The notes below the pieces were generated by a model, which did no database searches, had not been told where the DNA came from, and saw only the letters and a program-made list of their open reading frames with translations. Source: Fischerella sp. PCC 9431 (GTDB taxonomy: Bacteria; Cyanobacteriota; Cyanobacteriia; Cyanobacteriales; Nostocaceae). Taken from it: a stretch of 64,000 nt of DNA. How positions within the stretch are numbered: the stretch's first letter is position 1; each line of letters begins with the position of its first letter. The position numbers and the translations under genes are program-made. Location: assembly GCF_000447295.1 (NCBI RefSeq), contig NZ_KE650771.1, forward strand, positions 2,993,988-3,057,987, written 5' to 3'. Below, piece after piece: positions 46,791-56,632 of the stretch.

Positions 46791-47762
46791 GTGAGAAAAC
46801 TAACAGAATCTGATAAACAAGAAATCTTACAATTGTATCGTCAAACTGCTGAAACAACCTCTACTCTAGCAGAACGCTATGACGTAAGTAACTCGACTAT
46901 TAGCCGTTTACTCAAAAGTACTTTACCAGAAGATGAGTACGAGTACCTTGTTTCATTAAAGCGTGCTGCTAGAACTCCTGAAGGAAAAGCACAGGTCAGT
47001 TATGATCACCTACCATCTTTTGTGCAGGTAGAACCGGAAGTTTCACAGCAACCACAAGAGCAAGTAAGCCCACCCCAAAAGATGGAACCTACTCCTGTGG
47101 TTGCAACTGATTCAACTGATTCAACCTCCAATAGCAGAAGAGTCAAGCGACGTTCTTCTGCACCAGAGGATATCAAACCACCAGTAATCAAGCAATTAGA
47201 ACTTTTAGAACCCAAAGCCCAAGAAATCGCCAATATTCCTAGTCCGCTAATTGAGGATGTACATACAGATTCTCAAGCGATCGCCCATATACTAGGCGAA
47301 GAATTGCTGGACGAATCCGAAGATTTGGAAGATTTAGACGAAGATCTCGAAGAAGAAGACTTTGATGATGAAGACTTCGAGGAGGAGGAAGAAGAATATC
47401 GAGAACGACCCCGTCTAGTGACTAGAACTAGAGCTGGTGACAGTTTTGTCCGAGTCTTACCCTTCTCAGCCGCTAGTTTACCCAGAACTTGCTATTTAGT
47501 AATTGATCGTTCCTCAGAATTGATTACCAGACCATTGCGAGAGTTTGGCGATTTGGGCTATATCTCTAATTTAGAGACTCAAGAAAGAACTTTGCCGGTG
47601 TTTGATAATCACCGAGTTGCAAAACGCTTTTCTACCAAACGCGATCGCGTGGTCAAAATTCCTGATAGTAGAATGTTGCACAAGGCTCGTTATCATCTCC
47701 AAGCCAAAGGTATTACTAGGCTATTAATTGATGGTCAGGTTTATTCTTTGTCTTCTGTTTAG
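46791..47762 (+). CDS. HTH-domain protein with acidic centre (323 aa)
   Basis: The N-terminus has a transposase-like helix-turn-helix (EILQLYRQTAETTSTLAERY, VSNSTISRLLKS, ~10-42). A Pro/Gln/Ser-rich linker and a strongly acidic run (residues ~170-200, EDLDEDLEEEDFDDEDF) follow. The C-terminal ~110 residues form a globular domain (LPRTCYLVIDRSSELITRPL, KIPDSRMLHKARYHLQAKG). A GTG at 46791 (GTG AGA AAA CTA) is taken as the start; the frame opens at a TTG at 46770. It is probably a DNA-binding cyanobacterial protein; its targets are unknown. Confidence 0.72.
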   Translation: MRKLTESDKQEILQLYRQTAETTSTLAERYDVSNSTISRLLKSTLPEDEYEYLVSLKRAARTPEGKAQVSYDHLPSFVQVEPEVSQQPQEQVSPPQKMEPTPVVATDSTDSTSNSRRVKRRSSAPEDIKPPVIKQLELLEPKAQEIANIPSPLIEDVHTDSQAIAHILGEELLDESEDLEDLDEDLEEEDFDDEDFEEEEEEYRERPRLVTRTRAGDSFVRVLPFSAASLPRTCYLVIDRSSELITRPLREFGDLGYISNLETQERTLPVFDNHRVAKRFSTKRDRVVKIPDSRMLHKARYHLQAKGITRLLIDGQVYSLSSV

Positions 47763-47804
47763 TGTTATTATTGGCGGTTCGTTTGTGGACTTTTCCAGAA
47801 TCCG

Positions 47805-47844
47805 TTAATCTAAGCATCGGAGTGACTCCTGATGCTTAGGTTAA
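47805..47844. terminator. Hairpin between convergent HTH and SGNH genes
   Basis: TTAATCTAAGCATC and its partner GATGCTTAGGTTAA, joined by GGAG/CTCC, form an ~18-bp stem with a tiny loop. There is no long T-run, but the placement between two stops fits termination. Confidence 0.5.
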
Positions 47845-47863
47845 TGGAGAATCAATACTTGGA

Positions 47864-48607
47864 CTAAAGTACCTTCTTAAGAGCTTCAAACCAACGAGAG
47901 GCTAATTTTCCTTCGCCAGTATTATTCGGGTGACATCCATCGATAGTGTCAGACACATTGAAACCACTAGACTGATCTACTACAATCACAGGTGATTGAT
48001 ATGTATTGGTTTGGCTGACAAGGTTGGGAATCAGCGAATTAAATGATATTTTACGCTCCTCACTACCACAGGTTGTAATAATTTGAGCCAGCAGTATCTT
48101 CACATATGGGTTATAGTATCGGAGCTTTTGAATAATTCCACGTATGTCCTCAATAGTACTCTCTGGGCTTTCTCCACTTCCTAAATCATTAGTCCCCAAA
48201 TGAATCAGCACTATATCTGGTTTAGTGCTGCTTGCCCATTGGTCAATCTGAGCTAGTATCTGATCAGCTCGCCAACCACAATGACCCTCATTATCTAAGT
48301 CAAAATCTGTTTGAGGAGGAGTTCTGCCACAATTTACTCGGAGTGAGCCAACAAAATCAACGTTGTAACCTGCATTGACTAAATAAAACCAAAGTAAACG
48401 ACGGTAGCTGTTTTGGCCTCCCTCTCCTCCAGTAATTGAGTCGCCAAGAGGCATAATTCGTGTAGAACTAGAGTTTTGTGCAATCAAATGTGATTTGTTA
48501 TTTCTGTTTGCACCCAATGCTGTTGCATTGAAAGTACTCTTACCTGTGACTTCCAAAGTCAACAAAGTAACTATAATGCTTAAAGTTATCAACCACCAAC
48601 GACGCAT
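47864..48607 (-). CDS. SGNH/GDSL-family hydrolase, probably exported
   Basis: This 247-aa esterase/lipase-type enzyme has an N-terminal hydrophobic segment (WWLITLSIIVTLLTLEVTG) acting as signal or anchor. The four SGNH blocks are MPLGDSITGG (Ser), a Gly in block II, LIHLGTNDL (Asn) and IDGCHPNNTG (Asp/His). The likely substrates are acetyl esters on polysaccharide; this is inference from similar exported SGNH enzymes. Confidence 0.88.
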   Translation of the reverse strand: MRRWWLITLSIIVTLLTLEVTGKSTFNATALGANRNNKSHLIAQNSSSTRIMPLGDSITGGEGGQNSYRRLLWFYLVNAGYNVDFVGSLRVNCGRTPPQTDFDLDNEGHCGWRADQILAQIDQWASSTKPDIVLIHLGTNDLGSGESPESTIEDIRGIIQKLRYYNPYVKILLAQIITTCGSEERKISFNSLIPNLVSQTNTYQSPVIVVDQSSGFNVSDTIDGCHPNNTGEGKLASRWFEALKKVL

Positions 48608-49286
48608 ATTACTACCTCTTGAATAAAGATATGCGGATAACTTGATTGGTCATGGTTGCTAAGATAATTAGGAGCAAAAAATTGATGATAAAACTCTCCT
48701 AATTGCTGTACAGACATGCAACAACATACCTGTACAAAACATAATTTCATACAAAAATGCAACCTGATTATTCATTAATTTCAATATAACAATATTATAA
48801 ATAATCATTATGATGGGCATAACCTATCAATGCTTAGTTAATATTTTTATGCTAGCTATTACATGTTTATAAATTTGTTTTTATGCTTTTATTGAAGATT
48901 AATTATTAAAAAACTATATAAATTCGGAATTTATTGATGGTATAAAGCAAGGAGATTTATCTGTGGAACAATTTAGATTTTCCAACATAAATAGCATGGC
49001 CCGTAAGGTGGCTTACCAGAGGTTAGAAGAGATCATCTAGCTCTCTCAACAACTCATTTAGGATTGCTACTAAGAGACGAACAATTAGTAAAAATGTTCC
49101 TGACAGCAATTTGATTATGCCATAATAAAAACTGTCTATATTTTGAGATAAAAGTTTTTTATTTTTATAAAATACAGATTTTTGTTGTTTAAATAAAAAA
49201 CAGAAAAATATATAAAATACGGAACACAAAATTATTTTTTTCGACTTTGTATATAAAAGCAACTCCTACAAAATTTGGTCAAAACT
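48608..49286. other. AT-rich gap with a possible small ORF
   Basis: The gap between divergent genes holds the small ORF candidate at 48963-49040. A 79-codon minus-strand frame (49023-49262) of Lys/Phe/Tyr-rich composition looks spurious. Confidence 0.5.
48963..49040 (+). CDS. Candidate 25-aa small protein
   Basis: A GTG codon with an AAGGAG ribosome-binding site eight bases upstream (48949-48954) opens a 25-codon frame. It encodes M/V-EQFRFSNINS followed by MARKVAYQRLEEII and ends at TAG. The Shine-Dalgarno match and spacing are better than those of many real genes here, and the composition is protein-like (an amphipathic basic/acidic helix). No homologue is known to me. It could equally be a decayed 5' end of a longer gene. 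Confidence 0.3.
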   Translation: MEQFRFSNINSMARKVAYQRLEEII

Positions 49287-49832
49287 ATGCAACGTTTTTT
49301 CAAGTCTATTTTGGCATTGTCTACTCTATCTTCCTTAATAATTGCTCCTATTTTTCTATCTATTGGCGCTGCTTCTGCTCAACCTATTCCTACTAAAAAA
49401 GGTACAGATGCAAGCTACGTTGGTGCTGGAATTGCTGCTGGTGTTACCAATGGTGGACAAAGCAATGATTCTGCTACATTGGGTGGAAATGTTGCTGGTC
49501 GCGTGAAGCTTGGTAGCACTCCTTTTTCGGCACGCGGTCAAATCAACTTTAGTGATAAGACGAGCGCTATCATTCCCTATGTTTCCGCCGACGTGGGAAT
49601 TGCTAAAAATACTAATGCTTTTGTGGGCGTTGGTTATCAATTCGTGGAGTCAGATGGTAAACGAACCCCCAGTGGCAACAAAGATGCTGTGGCAGTTGTT
49701 GCTGGTGTAGAATCTGAAGTTGGTAAAAACTTTCTTGTTTATGGCAATACCACTTTAGGAATTAATGCTTATGAAAATAGTTCTGCTTCTGCTGTAAGTC
49801 TTAATGGTGGTATTGGCTATCGATTTAAGTAG
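49287..49832 (+). CDS. Outer-membrane beta-barrel-like protein (181 aa)
   Basis: A signal peptide (ILALSTLSSLIIAPIFLSIG, cleaved after ASA) is followed by a Gly/Ala/Asn-rich domain of alternating strands (VGAGIAAGVTNGG, NVAGRVKLG, TNAFVGVGYQF, VSLNGGIGYRFK) ending in a C-terminal aromatic-Lys. This fits an eight-stranded OmpX/OmpA-like barrel. The ATG at 49287 is used; an in-frame TTG at 49275 would add four residues. Confidence 0.78.
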   Translation: MQRFFKSILALSTLSSLIIAPIFLSIGAASAQPIPTKKGTDASYVGAGIAAGVTNGGQSNDSATLGGNVAGRVKLGSTPFSARGQINFSDKTSAIIPYVSADVGIAKNTNAFVGVGYQFVESDGKRTPSGNKDAVAVVAGVESEVGKNFLVYGNTTLGINAYENSSASAVSLNGGIGYRFK

Positions 49833-49904
49833 GTTATTTGTTTGGTTAGCCAAAAAATTTTTGGATAACGTAACAAAATAACTGATAATTTATAAGTAAC
49901 ATTG

Positions 49905-49947
49905 CTGGGTTTGTTAGGTATTGCATTACTGAAAAACCCAGTTTTTT
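49905..49947 (+). terminator. Intrinsic terminator after the outer-membrane gene
   Basis: CTGGGTTT pairs with AAACCCAG across a ~21-base loop and is followed by TTTTTTATC. Confidence 0.7.
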
Positions 49948-50076
49948 ATCGTGTTAAAATTAAACTATTCTTCTTATCCCCGACCGGATTACCGGGAAAA
50001 ATTAGCCGAATGAGTGCTTCCAAATTCACGCTTCGGCGCTTATCGATGACTTCTTGAGAATATTATACAAATTGCA

Positions 50077-51990
50077 ATGGTTAAATCCGCTCCTCTTCCC
50101 ATCGCCAGCCGTAAGCCTTCTAAAGTAGAAGCAATCAAAGAACGCAGTAACTGTTTGCGTGAACCAGTCGCCACAGAAATTCTTCAGGATACAACGCATT
50201 TTAGCGAAGATGCAGTACAAATCCTTAAGTTTCATGGCTCTTATCAGCAAGATAACCGGGATAATCGGGCTAAAGGTCAGGAAAAAGATTATCAATTCAT
50301 GCTGCGGACAAGAAATCCTGGTGGTTTTGTACCGCCGCAGTTATACCTGACTTTGGATAAACTAGCTGATGAGTATGGCAATCATACTTTACGTGCTACC
50401 ACTCGGCAAGGATTTCAATTACACGGGATTTTGAAGAAAAATCTCAAAGCAGCGATCGCCAGTATTGTGACAAACATGGGTTCGACCTTGGGAGCTTGTG
50501 GTGATGTCAACCGTAATGTCATGGCTCCCCCTGCACCTTTTAAAAATAAAGCAGAATATCAGTACGCTTGGGAATACGCCGAGAATGTGGCTGAGTTACT
50601 GACACCACAAACCGGCGCTTATTACGAAATTTGGTTAGATGGCGAAAAAGCCATTAGTGGTGAAGAGAACCCAAAAATTAAAGCAGCAAGAGAAAGTAAT
50701 GGCACTGGTACTATCTTCCATGATAAAGAAGAACCTATTTACGGCACTCACTACATGCCACGCAAATTTAAGGTTTGCGTCACGGTTCCGGGAGATAATT
50801 CGATTGATTTGTATAGCCAAGACCTCACCTTAGTGGTAATTAGTGATGACCAGGGAGAACTAACAGGATTTAATATTTTTGCTGGTGGTGGTTTAGGACG
50901 TACACACAACAAAGAAGAAACTTTCGCCAGAGTTGCAGATGAAATTTGCTATGTAGCAAAAGCAGATGTTTATGATATGGTGAAAGCCATTGTCGCTACT
51001 CAAAGAGATTATGGCGATCGCACAGACCGTCGTCACGCTAGATTAAAATATTTGATCCACGATTGGGGTGTTGATAAATTCCGGGCGATGGTGGAGGAAT
51101 ATTTTGGTAAACCGTTAGAACCCTTCCAAACTCTGCCAGAGTGGAAATATGAAGATTTTCTCGGTTGGCATGAGCAAGGTGATGGCAAGCTGTTCTTGGG
51201 TATTTCCATCGACAATGGCCGGATTAAAGATGAAGGCGACTTCCAACTAAAAACCGCCTTACGGGAAATAGTCGAACAGTACAACTTACCGATTCGCTTG
51301 ACTCCCCACCAAAATGTGATTCTCTACGATATCGAACCAGAGAACAAGCAAACTGTTGAAGATATTCTCAATCGTCATGGTGTTGTCACCAATGTTGACA
51401 GTATCGACCAAATTTTCCGTTACTCAATGGCTTGTCCTGCATTACCTACTTGCGGTTTAGCAATTACAGAATCAGAGCGGGCGATTCCAGGAATTTTAGA
51501 GCGAATTCGGGCTTTGTTAACCAAAGTAGGTTTACAAAATGAACATTTTGTGGTGAGAATGACTGGCTGTCCCAACGGTTGCGCTCGTCCGTATATGGCG
51601 GAACTTGGGTTTGTGGGTAGCGCTCCCGAAAGTTATCAAGTCTGGTTGGGTGGTTCACCAGATCAAACCAGATTAGCAAAAGCTTACACTGATAAATTGC
51701 ATCATAATGATATCGAAACTTTCCTAGAACCAATTTTTGTCTACTTTAAGAAGTCACGTAAAAAAGACGAAAGCTTTGGGGATTTTTGCGATCGCGTCGG
51801 ATTTGATGCAATTCACAAGTTTACCGACTCATATAAATCAAAACTAGCAAAAGCTGCGAGTGTAGGACGCCATCGAATTACTGTTCGCGATGATGTTTAT
51901 GCTGTGCTGAAGAAAACTGCTGACAGTCAAGGAAAGTCAATGACAGATGTGGTGGATGAAGCGTTAAAGCTTTACTTGAAAACAGAGTGA
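50077..51990 (+). CDS. sir: Ferredoxin-dependent assimilatory sulfite reductase
   Basis: Reduces sulfite to sulfide with electrons from ferredoxin. The 637-aa protein has two ferredoxin-like half domains and two siroheme/4Fe-4S half domains. Cluster Cys residues are in CPALPTCG (C453, C459) and GCPNGCARP (C498, C502). The N-terminal part has [15 protein letters not shown] and [12 protein letters not shown]. This is SiR rather than nitrite reductase, judged from length and [15 protein letters not shown]. The last ~45 residues ([35 protein letters not shown]) look like a ribbon-helix-helix unit added to the catalytic core. A terminator follows. Confidence 0.95.
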   Translation: MVKSAPLPIASRKPSKVEAIKERSNCLREPVATEILQDTTHFSEDAVQILKFHGSYQQDNRDNRAKGQEKDYQFMLRTRNPGGFVPPQLYLTLDKLADEYGNHTLRATTRQGFQLHGILKKNLKAAIASIVTNMGSTLGACGDVNRNVMAPPAPFKNKAEYQYAWEYAENVAELLTPQTGAYYEIWLDGEKAISGEENPKIKAARESNGTGTIFHDKEEPIYGTHYMPRKFKVCVTVPGDNSIDLYSQDLTLVVISDDQGELTGFNIFAGGGLGRTHNKEETFARVADEICYVAKADVYDMVKAIVATQRDYGDRTDRRHARLKYLIHDWGVDKFRAMVEEYFGKPLEPFQTLPEWKYEDFLGWHEQGDGKLFLGISIDNGRIKDEGDFQLKTALREIVEQYNLPIRLTPHQNVILYDIEPENKQTVEDILNRHGVVTNVDSIDQIFRYSMACPALPTCGLAITESERAIPGILERIRALLTKVGLQNEHFVVRMTGCPNGCARPYMAELGFVGSAPESYQVWLGGSPDQTRLAKAYTDKLHHNDIETFLEPIFVYFKKSRKKDESFGDFCDRVGFDAIHKFTDSYKSKLAKAASVGRHRITVRDDVYAVLKKTADSQGKSMTDVVDEALKLYLKTE

Positions 51991-51997
51991 TACAAAA

Positions 51998-52030
51998 CCC
52001 CGATTTTTTAGATAAAGTCGGGGATATTTT
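51998..52030 (+). terminator. Intrinsic terminator after sir
   Basis: CCCCGA pairs with TCGGGG and is followed by ATATTTTTAC. It lies 7 bases past the sir stop. Confidence 0.65.
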
Positions 52031-53139
52031 TACTCTAATCCTGAGTAACTATTTTTCAAAACCTGTTCTATTGAACCCAATTTCTTAAACTCACTGATCA
52101 TCACAGATGCTCTTGTTTGTTTATGATTGAGCATGTCTTTGAGGGGTGTAAGTAAATTCACATCTGGATCTTGTTGAAGCGCAACTTCAGCAGCTTGCAA
52201 AACTTGTGATGCGATCGCGAAAATCTCTTGATTGTTAAATCCTTCTTTTGCAGAGATTTGGTGTTTTTCGGCGTCTGGAATTATTGCTCTTCCTGGTAAT
52301 GATTTATCTAAAACTAGACCTTTTAATAATGCTAGCAATGCAGCATAAATAGAAAAGTCATCACAACTATCAAATGATTTGAATTCTATTCGCCCAACTT
52401 CTGCTGGAATCCGTGCGATTTTTGTCAGTGAAGGTGTAGATTTAATCAACTGTTCTGGCTTTTCTACAAATACAATTGCTGCGGCTCTTTTACCTGTTCT
52501 AATAAATGTTCTGACTGATAAACCTGACCATAAATCGCCATTATAAAACGGAGAACTAAAACTAAAAGGAACAATATAAGGACTGTAGTAAGTTAGCTTT
52601 TTAGCAACATCAATTAACTCTTCATAAGATAAACCAGGAAATGATAAATTTAAATCTGGTCCATAGCTAACCATAAAAATATGAGCAGTTTGTTCATCAG
52701 GGTTAGCCTGTAAGATACTACGTTCATATTTATTAAGTGGTGGTTCCGGCTGAAAAACAGTTTTGTAAGGATTAAAACTAATTAAAATTGGTGAAAAATC
52801 AAATTGTGTAGCAACTTGACGTAGCAATTCAAAACTTTCTGATAATTCTTTAATAGTACTTTTAATATCAGGATTGATTGTAGTTCTGATTTCGATTCCT
52901 TTGGGGATACAATCTATAAGTTTTTCAGTATCTTCTGCAAATCTCTCAAATCCTTCAATGTACCACCGTTTTTTTCTAATACCAGCATCTCCTATACACA
53001 ATTGCTTCGAGTCGTGAGGATATATGGGTAGTTGTTCAATGATTTGATTAAAGTCAGCAAATTTTGTACAAGTAAAATCAGCAAACTTTCCTTGAGAGTT
53101 TAAAAAAGCGACTTCATGCTCAATACCGAAATAAAACAT
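52030..53139 (-). CDS. GCS2-type carboxylate-amine ligase (glutamate-cysteine-ligase-like)
   Basis: This 369-aa protein starts MFYFGIEHEVAFLNSQGKF, the FGxEHE ATP/Mg-binding opening of the GCS2/YbdK/EgtA family. It continues with IEIRTTINPDI, SFPGLSYEELIDVA, SPFYNG and VGRIEFKSFDSCDDFSIYAAL. Such enzymes join a carboxylate, often glutamate gamma-carboxyl, to an amine. The N-terminus is shorter and the loops differ from plant/cyanobacterial glutathione GshA as I recall it, so the substrate may differ. It is downstream of an LCM-type methyltransferase by 38 bases on the same strand, suggesting one pathway. Confidence 0.75.
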   Translation of the reverse strand: MFYFGIEHEVAFLNSQGKFADFTCTKFADFNQIIEQLPIYPHDSKQLCIGDAGIRKKRWYIEGFERFAEDTEKLIDCIPKGIEIRTTINPDIKSTIKELSESFELLRQVATQFDFSPILISFNPYKTVFQPEPPLNKYERSILQANPDEQTAHIFMVSYGPDLNLSFPGLSYEELIDVAKKLTYYSPYIVPFSFSSPFYNGDLWSGLSVRTFIRTGKRAAAIVFVEKPEQLIKSTPSLTKIARIPAEVGRIEFKSFDSCDDFSIYAALLALLKGLVLDKSLPGRAIIPDAEKHQISAKEGFNNQEIFAIASQVLQAAEVALQQDPDVNLLTPLKDMLNHKQTRASVMISEFKKLGSIEQVLKNSYSGLE

Positions 53140-53177
53140 TATTTATGCCTTTTATTTAATCTTGATAATATTGAAAT

Positions 53178-53996
53178 TCAACCTAATTTCACTAAAGCTA
53201 AACGATAGCTATTTGCTAAAATTGGTATATACGAGAACAAAAAAAGATTGATCAGGGAAAAACGCTTTAAATACTGATTTGGCAAATCACTAAATCTACA
53301 AACATCCAAGATTTTATAGCGATTATCCCAACTTTTTATTTTATGAATATCATAAATTCCCCAATCAAACTTGGCTGATGTGTATTTCAGAGAATCGTGA
53401 TACCTTTGATTTTTGACTATCAACGGAGACATAGAATCAAAAGCAAACCATGAGCCTGAAAATTCTTGTAAAAGATTAGTAAAAAGCTGTTTTACTTGCT
53501 TTTCATTGAGATACATCAATACGCCTTCTGCGACAAAGATGCAGGGTTGCATACCAACAGCTTTTACATACTCAAACCAGTCTGTATCTAAACAAGAAGC
53601 AGTGATGAAACGACGACGTTCTGTTTCTTGAAAAAACTGTTTCCGCAATTCCATCACATCCGGTAAATCTAAATCAAACCAGCGTACTTGTCCGTTATCT
53701 ACTCGTTCAAAGCGCGTGTTCAATCCAGCACCAATCTCCACAACCGTACCTTGAGGGTATTTTTCTAGGTAATTACGTATCCAGTTGTCGAGGATCATAC
53801 CTCGCAAACAAGTTCCTGTTTGGGAATTTTTTGCATTAACAAATTTATTAAAATCATAATCAATTGCTTGGAGAATCTCAGCTGATTTGGGGTCTACAAT
53901 AATTGGGTCAGATTGGTTTATTTCAGTAGCTCTTGCCCATAGGGTAATTAACAATGTTTCTTGGATGACACCAAGATTGACTTTAGTTTTAGCCAT
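53178..53996 (-). CDS. LCM/TcmP-type SAM-dependent O-methyltransferase
   Basis: This 272-aa protein has the leucine-carboxyl-methyltransferase-like fold: VVEIGAGLNTRFERV (SAM motif I), VRWFDLDLPDVMELRK and PCIFVAEGVLMYLNE. LCM-like enzymes methylate carboxyl or hydroxyl groups, including in natural-product pathways. Being immediately upstream of the GCS2-type ligase suggests a methyl ester or ether of the ligase product or substrate. No peptide-synthetase gene is nearby. Confidence 0.82.
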   Translation of the reverse strand: MAKTKVNLGVIQETLLITLWARATEINQSDPIIVDPKSAEILQAIDYDFNKFVNAKNSQTGTCLRGMILDNWIRNYLEKYPQGTVVEIGAGLNTRFERVDNGQVRWFDLDLPDVMELRKQFFQETERRRFITASCLDTDWFEYVKAVGMQPCIFVAEGVLMYLNEKQVKQLFTNLLQEFSGSWFAFDSMSPLIVKNQRYHDSLKYTSAKFDWGIYDIHKIKSWDNRYKILDVCRFSDLPNQYLKRFSLINLFLFSYIPILANSYRLALVKLG

Positions 53997-54267
53997 TTGT
54001 CTTAGTTAAATAGCTGTTATGAATAAACCTAATTAGAAAAATTCTCAATAATTTTAGCACAACTAAATCATGACAGAATACACTCAGCAGCAAACAGTAG
54101 GAAAATTCTCAGATGTAAATAAAAGTACTTTTTAAAAAGGATGAAAAGCTTATCATGCAAGCTTTCTAGCTTCTATGTTTTGTCTACTTGGAAAAGCAAC
54201 ACCGCCTCTACTGTCTCTTGCTTTCTTGTACTAGTATGGACTTGGGAAAAGCTAGAGGCGTGAGTTT

Positions 54268-54960
54268 ATGACAAGTGCCGTTCAATCTCCCTACAGTAGC
54301 GAACAAGTAGCAGCATGGCTGCGTGGATTACTGACTATTGCTTGGGCAGATGGTGATTTTGATAACCAAGAACAAGAATTAATTGCCAGCATTACCAAAG
54401 ATGAACTGGCTCCTGAGACAAATTTGGAGTCTTTAGATGTGATTGAACCGGAGGAGTTGGCTGCTGTTCTGGGTACTGGTACGCCAGCAGCAGAAAATTT
54501 CTTACGTACAGCTGTCATGGTGGCGATCGCTGATGGTACATATTCTAAAAGTGAAGACTACCTCCTGCACCAGTTGTGTAAAGCTTTGGGAAAACCAGAA
54601 GACTTACTAGAAGCTCTGCGTCATACTTTAGAATTCCATCCAATAGAGCCAGTAGAACAGCAGGTAGACACTCCTTTAGTTCTCGCACCAACAAAGCGAC
54701 AACTTGACGCATTATACCCAGTGCGTGACTGGCTCGACGGACTAGACATCCAAGATCCCAGAGTCGCCCGTTTCTTGTGCAAAATGATTCCTTCTCAGTG
54801 TCCATTTGAGCGTGACGTCAAGCTCTTTGGACGCAAAATAGTACACATCCCACCTTTATGTAAACTTAATCCACTATATGAACAGCTAGTAGGCTTACGT
54901 TTCCGCGCCCTCTCCTATTTAGCAGATGAATGTGGTGAGGATATTTCGGAATATATTTAG
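54268..54960 (+). CDS. TerB-like/Mo-nitrogenase C-terminal domain protein (230 aa)
   Basis: The N-terminal ~125 residues look like a TerB-type helical fold (WLRGLLTIAWADGDFDNQEQ, AVMVAIADGTYSKSE). The C-terminal ~85 residues match the Mo-dependent nitrogenase C-terminal family (VRDWLDGLDIQDPRVARFLC, IPSQCPFERDV, IPPLCKLNPLYEQL, FRALSYLADECGEDI). That domain is found in many cyanobacteria and is not itself nitrogenase; its name comes from proteins near nif genes. No nif gene is in the window. It is monocistronic. Confidence 0.85.
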   Translation: MTSAVQSPYSSEQVAAWLRGLLTIAWADGDFDNQEQELIASITKDELAPETNLESLDVIEPEELAAVLGTGTPAAENFLRTAVMVAIADGTYSKSEDYLLHQLCKALGKPEDLLEALRHTLEFHPIEPVEQQVDTPLVLAPTKRQLDALYPVRDWLDGLDIQDPRVARFLCKMIPSQCPFERDVKLFGRKIVHIPPLCKLNPLYEQLVGLRFRALSYLADECGEDISEYI

Positions 54961-54980
54961 AGACGCGATTTATCGCGTCT
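54961..54980. repeat. 20-bp palindrome AGACGCGATTTATCGCGTCT
   Basis: It differs from the copy at 25114-25133 by one central base and directly follows the TerB/Mo-nitro_C stop, where it may also act as a hairpin. Confidence 0.8.
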
Positions 54981-55152
54981 GTACAACAGTCATTGGTTAT
55001 TGGTCATTAGTATAAGACTTTTGACTAATGACCTATACTTTTTTGATAGTACAGTGAAGCAGTGGAGTCAATCTAAAATCGTTCGACTGAGCGCTCACGA
55101 CGAAGTCTAAAATCTAAAATCGAATGACCAATGACAAAAGATAAATAAGATT

Positions 55153-56169
55153 ATGCAATTCATCGATCAAGCAAAAATTGAAGTCGCAGCAGGTAAGGGA
55201 GGCGATGGAATTGTCGCTTTTCGCCGGGAAAAGTATGTACCAGCAGGTGGACCTTCTGGTGGTAATGGGGGAAAGGGCGGTTCAGTGATTTTACGTGCCG
55301 TGGAAAACCTGCAAACCTTACTTGACTTCAGATATAACCATCTTTTTCAAGCAGAACCTGGTTCTCGCGGTGGCCCCAATAATCGCACCGGAGCAAATGG
55401 CAAGGACTTAATTATCGAAGTTCCCTGTGGTACGGTGGTTTATGATGCCGAAACCGAGGAATTTATCGGGGACTTGGTGGAACCTGAGCAAGAATTGCTA
55501 ATTGCCAAAGGTGGTAAAGGTGGACTAGGTAATCAGCATTTTTTGAGTAACCGCAACCGCGCCCCTGAGTACGCACTACCAGGATTACCAGGAGAAGTAA
55601 AGCAGTTGCGTTTAGAGTTAAAACTTTTAGCAGAAGTGGGAATTATTGGTTTACCAAATGCGGGAAAATCCACTTTAATCTCTGCTTTATCAGCAGCACG
55701 TCCGAAAATTGCTGATTATCCCTTCACTACTCTTGTGCCAAATTTGGGCGTGGTACGTAAACCCAATGGTGATGGTACAGTTTTTGCCGATATTCCAGGG
55801 TTAATTGCAGGTGCTTCCCAAGGCGCGGGGTTAGGACATGATTTCTTGCGCCATATTGAACGTACACGAGTATTGTTGCACTTGATTGATGCGACTAGTG
55901 AAGATGCGATCGCAGACTATAAAATCATCGAACAAGAATTGCAAGATTACGGTAGAGGCTTATCAAATCGTCCCCAAATTCTAGCTCTCAACAAAATCGA
56001 TGCGGTCGATAGGGAAAGTGCAGATGTTGAAGCACTAGCAACACAACTTAATCATCTTTCCCATGCTCCAGTATTCTTAATCTCTGGTGTTACTGGTGCT
56101 GGATTAGAGCCGATGCTTCAAGAAATTTGGTCATTATTAGAGAAAGTTAATGAAGTAACATTAAGTTAG
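55153..56169 (+). CDS. obgE: Obg-family ribosome assembly GTPase
   Basis: This 338-aa protein has the glycine-rich Obg fold first ([32 protein letters not shown], ~1-158) and the G domain after it: [14 protein letters not shown] (G1), [11 protein letters not shown] (switch I), DIPGLI (G3) and NKID (G4). It acts in late 50S assembly and stress signalling. The variable C-terminal extension seen in E. coli ObgE is absent, as is usual here. Confidence 0.96.
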   Translation: MQFIDQAKIEVAAGKGGDGIVAFRREKYVPAGGPSGGNGGKGGSVILRAVENLQTLLDFRYNHLFQAEPGSRGGPNNRTGANGKDLIIEVPCGTVVYDAETEEFIGDLVEPEQELLIAKGGKGGLGNQHFLSNRNRAPEYALPGLPGEVKQLRLELKLLAEVGIIGLPNAGKSTLISALSAARPKIADYPFTTLVPNLGVVRKPNGDGTVFADIPGLIAGASQGAGLGHDFLRHIERTRVLLHLIDATSEDAIADYKIIEQELQDYGRGLSNRPQILALNKIDAVDRESADVEALATQLNHLSHAPVFLISGVTGAGLEPMLQEIWSLLEKVNEVTLS

Positions 56170-56632
56170 TTAAATAAAAGTTATCAATAGTTTAAATGTG
56201 TTCTCTTCTGTTTAGAAAATAAACTAGTGTTTAGTGGAAGAGGACAAGTACAATATGACATAAATTTTTGTAAAAATAAAAAAGTCAATCGTAATTAGCA
56301 AGTTGGAATATTTACTAATTCTGGTTAAGTAATTTTACATTTAACCTTATATATCAAGCTGTTACGGGCTTTTTATATATCTAATCAGCTAATTGTTACA
56401 TTCGTTGACTTATATTTACATCATAAGAATTTGCGATATATAACTAGATAATATTAATCTAATATCAAGTTAGTTTTTGTACGTGTAAAAGCATCTGTAT
56501 GACTTTGTTAGTACAAATGCCGTTTACAAAGTCATCACAACTCAACCGACTTAGATATTTCAACCAAACCAGGGTGCTGATTTCAAAAAATTCTGGAAAA
56601 CTTACTTAGCCATCTACACAGTGGGATAGAGG
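56170..56632. other. AT-rich gap between obgE and the second Uma2 gene
   Basis: I see no ORF, RNA gene or strong hairpin in these 463 bases; the promoter of the Uma2 gene is presumably here. Confidence 0.5.

Noticed and set aside
49023-49262. Minus-strand 79-codon ORF
   Set aside because: Lys/Phe/Tyr-rich, no ribosome-binding site, lies over the promoter region of the outer-membrane gene.
54268-54960. Nitrogenase structural gene
   Set aside because: Only the Mo-nitro_C accessory domain with a TerB-like domain; no P-cluster or FeMo-co ligands.
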